NCBI GenBank assembly: GCA_004560045.1 | Contig: SFWF01000040.1 | Location: forward strand, 1 to 12,577 | DNA from: a bacterium | GTDB taxonomy: Bacteria > Bacillota > Clostridia > Oscillospirales > Acutalibacteraceae | Direction of reading: 5' to 3' | Length of the DNA: 12,577 nt | In this document: one piece after another, positions 12,069 through 12,577 of the stretch | Numbering within the stretch: the first letter of the stretch is position 1 | Layout of the letters: every line of letters starts with the position of its first letter | Made by a program: the position numbers and the translations under genes | The notes under the pieces: generated by a model | Database searches by the model: none | What the model was told of the DNA's origin: nothing | What the model saw: the letters and a program-made list of their open reading frames with translations, nothing else

Positions 12069-12577
12069 ATGTTTGAAAACTCAAAATGGATATGGTGTAA
12101 CGATTCCCCGAAGGCAGATGAATACGGTGAATTTTACTGTAACTTTGAATATAACGGCGGCAAACTCAGCCTTGCTATTTCTGCCGACAGCAACTATGCC
12201 GCATATATTAACGGAAAACTTGCCGCCTTCGGACAGTACGCCGATTTTCCTTACGATAAGGTGTACGACGAGGTTGATGTCAGCGAATTTGCAGTCCACG
12301 GCGAAAATCATCTCGCGATAGTCGTATGGTACTACGGAATCGACGATACTCAGGTTTACTTTAAGGGCAACGCGGCCCTTAGGTTTGAGCTTTCTTCTGA
12401 GGACGGACTACTTTGTCAAAGCGACGCAAACACCCTTTCGAGAATGAGCCTCGCATATAAAAATCATTTGGGAAAGAGCATAACGCCTCAGGTTGGTTTA
12501 AGCTTTTATTATGATGCGACCTTGGAGGACGAATGGATTAACGGTGTACTAAAGGGCTTTAGCGCTTCTAACATCGT
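12069..12577 (+). CDS. Alpha-L-rhamnosidase-like protein, N-terminal part (3' truncated by window edge)
   Basis: An open frame starts at ATG 12069 and runs off the right edge after about 169 codons without a stop. GGGTGA lies 4 nt upstream. The sequence resembles the N-terminal beta-sandwich of GH78 alpha-L-rhamnosidases: a WIWCNDSP opening, then FEYNGGKLSLAISADSNYAAYINGKLAAFGQYADFP, and KVYDEVDVSEF followed by GENHLAIVVWYYG. GH78 enzymes remove terminal rhamnose from plant glycosides and pectin side chains. No signal peptide is visible, so an intracellular enzyme is likely. The catalytic (alpha/alpha)6 barrel is outside the window, so the family call rests on the N-terminal domain only. A strong terminator ends 10 bp upstream, and no clear separate promoter is seen. 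Confidence 0.75.
   Translation, partial: MFENSKWIWCNDSPKADEYGEFYCNFEYNGGKLSLAISADSNYAAYINGKLAAFGQYADFPYDKVYDEVDVSEFAVHGENHLAIVVWYYGIDDTQVYFKGNAALRFELSSEDGLLCQSDANTLSRMSLAYKNHLGKSITPQVGLSFYYDATLEDEWINGVLKGFSASNI

Noticed and set aside
12081..12321. Two overlapping open frames (86 codons plus, 76 codons minus) at the right end
   Set aside because: Both conflict with the frame from 12069, whose translation matches a GH78 N-terminal domain and which has a good ribosome binding site.
1..12577. Mobile elements, CRISPR arrays, tRNA or rRNA genes, riboswitches, T-box leaders
   Set aside because: No transposase, integrase, terminal repeats, spaced repeat array or recognisable RNA fold was seen, and intergenic gaps are all under 200 bp.

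Overview
The window looks like chromosomal DNA from a low-to-mid-GC Gram-positive anaerobe of the class Clostridia, possibly an Oscillospirales/Ruminococcaceae-type gut bacterium. The evidence is the gene order nusB-xseA-xseB-ispA-dxs-tlyA-nadK-argR-recN, strong GGAGG-like ribosome binding sites, use of the DXS (non-mevalonate) isoprenoid route, a two-subunit-type Fe-S hydro-lyase subunit and a rhamnosidase-like gene. The taxon is inferred from gene content, not from a marker search.

Layout. (1) Positions 2-232 (+) hold the last 76 codons of an AraC-family regulator. It converges, with a 3-bp gap, on a leftward gene for a NAT_N/GNAT_C-type acyltransferase (236-1093). That gene has its own promoter, preceded by two tandem 21-bp direct repeats that abut the -35 box, an arrangement typical of AraC-family operators. 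(2) Positions 1227-10743 (-) are one tight ten-gene operon: nusB, xseA, xseB, ispA, dxs, tlyA, nadK, argR, recN and tyrS. Gaps are at most 15 bp and three junctions overlap (ATGA or TAATG). A good promoter lies upstream of nusB and a hairpin terminator follows tyrS. (3) Positions 10744-10922 are a divergent intergenic region with two well-formed sigma-A-type promoters, a perfect 20-bp palindrome between them and an ARG-box-like site at the operon start. (4) Positions 10923-12019 (+) encode a DivIVA-like coiled-coil protein and an apparently orphan beta subunit of the fumarase/tartrate dehydratase family, closed by a strong intrinsic terminator. (5) From 12069 (+) begins a GH78 alpha-L-rhamnosidase-like protein that runs off the right edge.

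How the genes fit together. The operon is a housekeeping set: transcription antitermination (NusB), DNA repair and mismatch processing (exonuclease VII subunits XseA/XseB, RecN), isoprenoid precursor and prenyl diphosphate synthesis (Dxs, IspA), rRNA methylation (TlyA), NADP supply (NadK), arginine-responsive control (ArgR) and tyrosine charging (TyrS). An ARG-box-like site at the operon start would let ArgR control its own operon. The flanks (AraC regulator, acyltransferase, rhamnosidase) look like carbohydrate-related accessory genes.

I see no mobile element, CRISPR array, tRNA, rRNA or clearly undescribed system. The best leads are regulatory: the tandem repeats at 1152-1193 and the palindrome at 10815-10834. 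Other oddities are the orphan hydro-lyase beta subunit and a Thr replacing the first His of the HIGH motif in TyrS. No stretch longer than 300 bases lacks a gene.
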